DNA of 7,383 nt, taken from assembly GCA_020434375.1 (NCBI GenBank), contig JAGRAY010000083.1, positions 1 through 7,383 of the forward strand, in the 5' to 3' direction. The stretch comes from Bdellovibrionales bacterium. Lineage in GTDB: Bacteria; Bdellovibrionota_G; JALEGL01; JAGRAY01. Of the stretch, positions 6,430-7,383 are shown piece by piece (within the stretch, counting starts at the first letter, position 1; every line of letters begins with the position of its first letter). The notes below the pieces were generated by a model. The model had not been told where the DNA came from, did not search any database, and worked only from the letters and a program-made list of their open reading frames with translations. Made by a program: the position numbers and the translations under genes.

Positions 6430-6933
6430 ATGCGAAAAAAACGTTTTAGTTGTCGCAAACCTCTTGAAATTAAACAAATATTTCAAGTGAAAGGGGTTTC
6501 GCCTAAAATTAGAAACCTTGTTCCATTATACAGAATTCAAAAAAGATGGGAAGCGTTGGTTGGCTCGCAAGTCTCAAATCGCGCCTGGCCTATTCGAATT
6601 GAAAAAGACCGGATTGTGGTTAAAGTAGAGAATGCCGCTTGGTCGATGCAGTTGGGCTTTTTGAAAGAAAATATACTTGAAATGATAAAAACGGATCTTG
6701 GTCTAGTTTTTAGTGATATACAGTTTGTTCTCGGCCCTACAAAGAAGATCGTTTTTGAAGCTGAGCAAGCTAATCTTCCGATGAATCTGAGCACTGACGA
6801 CACCCATCAAAAAAATGAACCGTTAGCAGACTTGCTCACACGCATTCGAAAAAAAATGATTCATTTATCGACCGATTCTGCGGACAAGAGCCCTCCAAAG
6901 GCTGTCGATTTCTGGAATTTTGAAAAGCCATAA
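6430..6933 (+). CDS. dciA: DciA-like DUF721 protein (replicative helicase loader family)
   Basis: The protein has 167 residues. Residues about 35-110 carry the DUF721 pattern: W40 in RWEALVGSQVSNRAWPIRI, a KVENAAWSMQLGFLKENIL stretch (65-83), and a final strand IQFVLGP (97-103). DciA is the ancestral bacterial partner that loads the replicative helicase DnaB, in bacteria lacking DnaC or DnaI; that role is taken from the family. The N-terminus is basic (MRKKRFSCRK), as expected for a nucleic-acid-associated protein. Residues 112-167 form a polar tail of no known fold. The ATG at 6430 is directly preceded by GAAGAG, too close to be an ideal ribosome site, and the first in-frame alternative is GTG at 6487. 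The last 69 nt overlap murJ on the other strand. An A8 run at 6849-6856 lies just before this overlap. Its direction is divergent from the cyclase operon. Confidence 0.85.
   Translation: MRKKRFSCRKPLEIKQIFQVKGVSPKIRNLVPLYRIQKRWEALVGSQVSNRAWPIRIEKDRIVVKVENAAWSMQLGFLKENILEMIKTDLGLVFSDIQFVLGPTKKIVFEAEQANLPMNLSTDDTHQKNEPLADLLTRIRKKMIHLSTDSADKSPPKAVDFWNFEKP
6849..6859 (+). other. A8 homopolymer with an adjacent out-of-frame stop in dciA
   Basis: Eight consecutive A residues (6849-6856) encode R-K-K in dciA and are followed at once by TGA (6857-6859) in the shifted frame. Loss of a single A, by slippage or by sequencing error, would end the protein after residue 142, six bases before the murJ stop on the opposite strand. 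Confidence 0.6.
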
Positions 6934-7383
6934 AATACTAAAGTAAACCAATGTTGATAGGACTATTGGAACCAATGCATCGGTGATGCGCCCCAAGAAA
7001 CCTTCTAAACGCCCATGAACAAAACTTAATGTTTTCCATGCAACTAGCGACATTGCTCCACATGCGATCAAAAATTGAAGCAATCGGCGACCCAAAAATA
7101 CAAGGTCAAGTGCAACATGTTTTCGATGAAGTGCAAAAAAAAGAATAGTCAAGTTGAGAGTCATGCCAATAGAGGTTCCAAGAGCAAGCCCTTTGTGTCC
7201 TAATCTTTTGTAAACGACAATATTGAAAACAATGTTGCTGAAAATCCCCACTAAACTTGCCACCATGGGAATCTTTGACTGTTTAAATACAAAAAATATG
7301 GGGGCTAGTACTTTGACGGCAGCATATGCCGGTAGCCCCAGTGCGTAGTAAAAAATTGCAAGTGCTGTTGCATGGGTATCGTA
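6865..7383 (-). CDS. murJ: MurJ C-terminal part (lipid II flippase), cut by window edge
   Basis: The frame is open from the right edge to the TAA at 6865-6867, giving 172 residues. It begins with YDTHATALAIFYYALGLPAY and continues VLAPIFFVFKQSKIP. This corresponds to the MurJ/MviN stretch with A-x-x-YaLGLPa and L-x-x-x-F-F-A-x-x-D-T-K-x-P. Hydrophobic segments follow, with a typical GLALGTSIG turn between two helices and further helices around the stretches encoded at about 7030-7090 and 6890-6950. MurJ is an inner-membrane MOP-family transporter that flips lipid II for peptidoglycan synthesis. The ATG at 7264-7266 is an internal Met, not a start, because the conserved upstream sequence is in frame. 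The last 69 nt lie under the 3' end of dciA on the other strand. No terminator hairpin is visible at the end. Confidence 0.9.
   Translation of the reverse strand, partial: YDTHATALAIFYYALGLPAYAAVKVLAPIFFVFKQSKIPMVASLVGIFSNIVFNIVVYKRLGHKGLALGTSIGMTLNLTILFFALHRKHVALDLVFLGRRLLQFLIACGAMSLVAWKTLSFVHGRLEGFLGRITDALVPIVLSTLVYFSILWLFKIPEIDSLWRALVRRIGR

Noticed and set aside
6865..7266. Stand-alone 133-residue membrane protein starting at ATG 7266
   Set aside because: The frame continues upstream to the edge with clear MurJ sequence, so this Met is internal.

Overview
The window is a compact housekeeping segment of a moderately AT-rich Gram-negative bacterium. It encodes a complete AccA, an endonuclease-type MutL, MiaA, a DciA-like (DUF721) protein, the end of MurJ and the beginning of FolC. 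MurJ, HAMP sensor kinases and FHA-GGDEF proteins together suggest a proteobacterial or Bdellovibrionota-like (former deltaproteobacterial) lineage. FHA-GGDEF architecture is known there, for example in Bdellovibrio DgcB. This placement is an inference from gene content only. I see no mobile element, CRISPR array, tRNA or rRNA.

Layout. From about 6310 down to 1, six genes run on the minus strand in transcription order: a zinc-ribbon/FHA/GGDEF diguanylate cyclase, mutL, miaA, accA, a HAMP sensor histidine kinase, and folC (cut by the left edge). They are packed tightly. There are 42 nt between the cyclase and mutL, a GTGA-type 4-nt overlap mutL/miaA, an ATGA 4-nt overlap miaA/accA, a 23-nt overlap accA/kinase, and 6 nt between kinase and folC. 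They probably form one operon read from a good sigma70-like promoter (TTGACA, 18 nt, TACAAT) at 6372-6401. The miaA start is best placed at the GTG at 3506, not at the further upstream ATG inside mutL.

The 119-nt gap 6311-6429 is a divergent promoter region. To its right dciA runs on the plus strand (6430-6933). It converges on and overlaps by 69 bp the 3' end of murJ, which enters from the right edge on the minus strand (6865-7383). No hairpin terminator lies between these two genes.

Function. The operon mixes mismatch repair (MutL), tRNA A37 prenylation (MiaA), the first step of fatty-acid synthesis (AccA) and folate polyglutamylation (FolC) with two signalling proteins. These are a probable phospho-responsive c-di-GMP synthase at its head and an orphan membrane sensor kinase between accA and folC. 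The points most worth a second look are the possible self-ligand TxxD motif in the cyclase, the kinase placed between two metabolic genes, the dciA/murJ overlap with an A8 run that could decide where dciA ends, and unusual substitutions in conserved MiaA motifs. I do not see a clear new defence or mobile system here.
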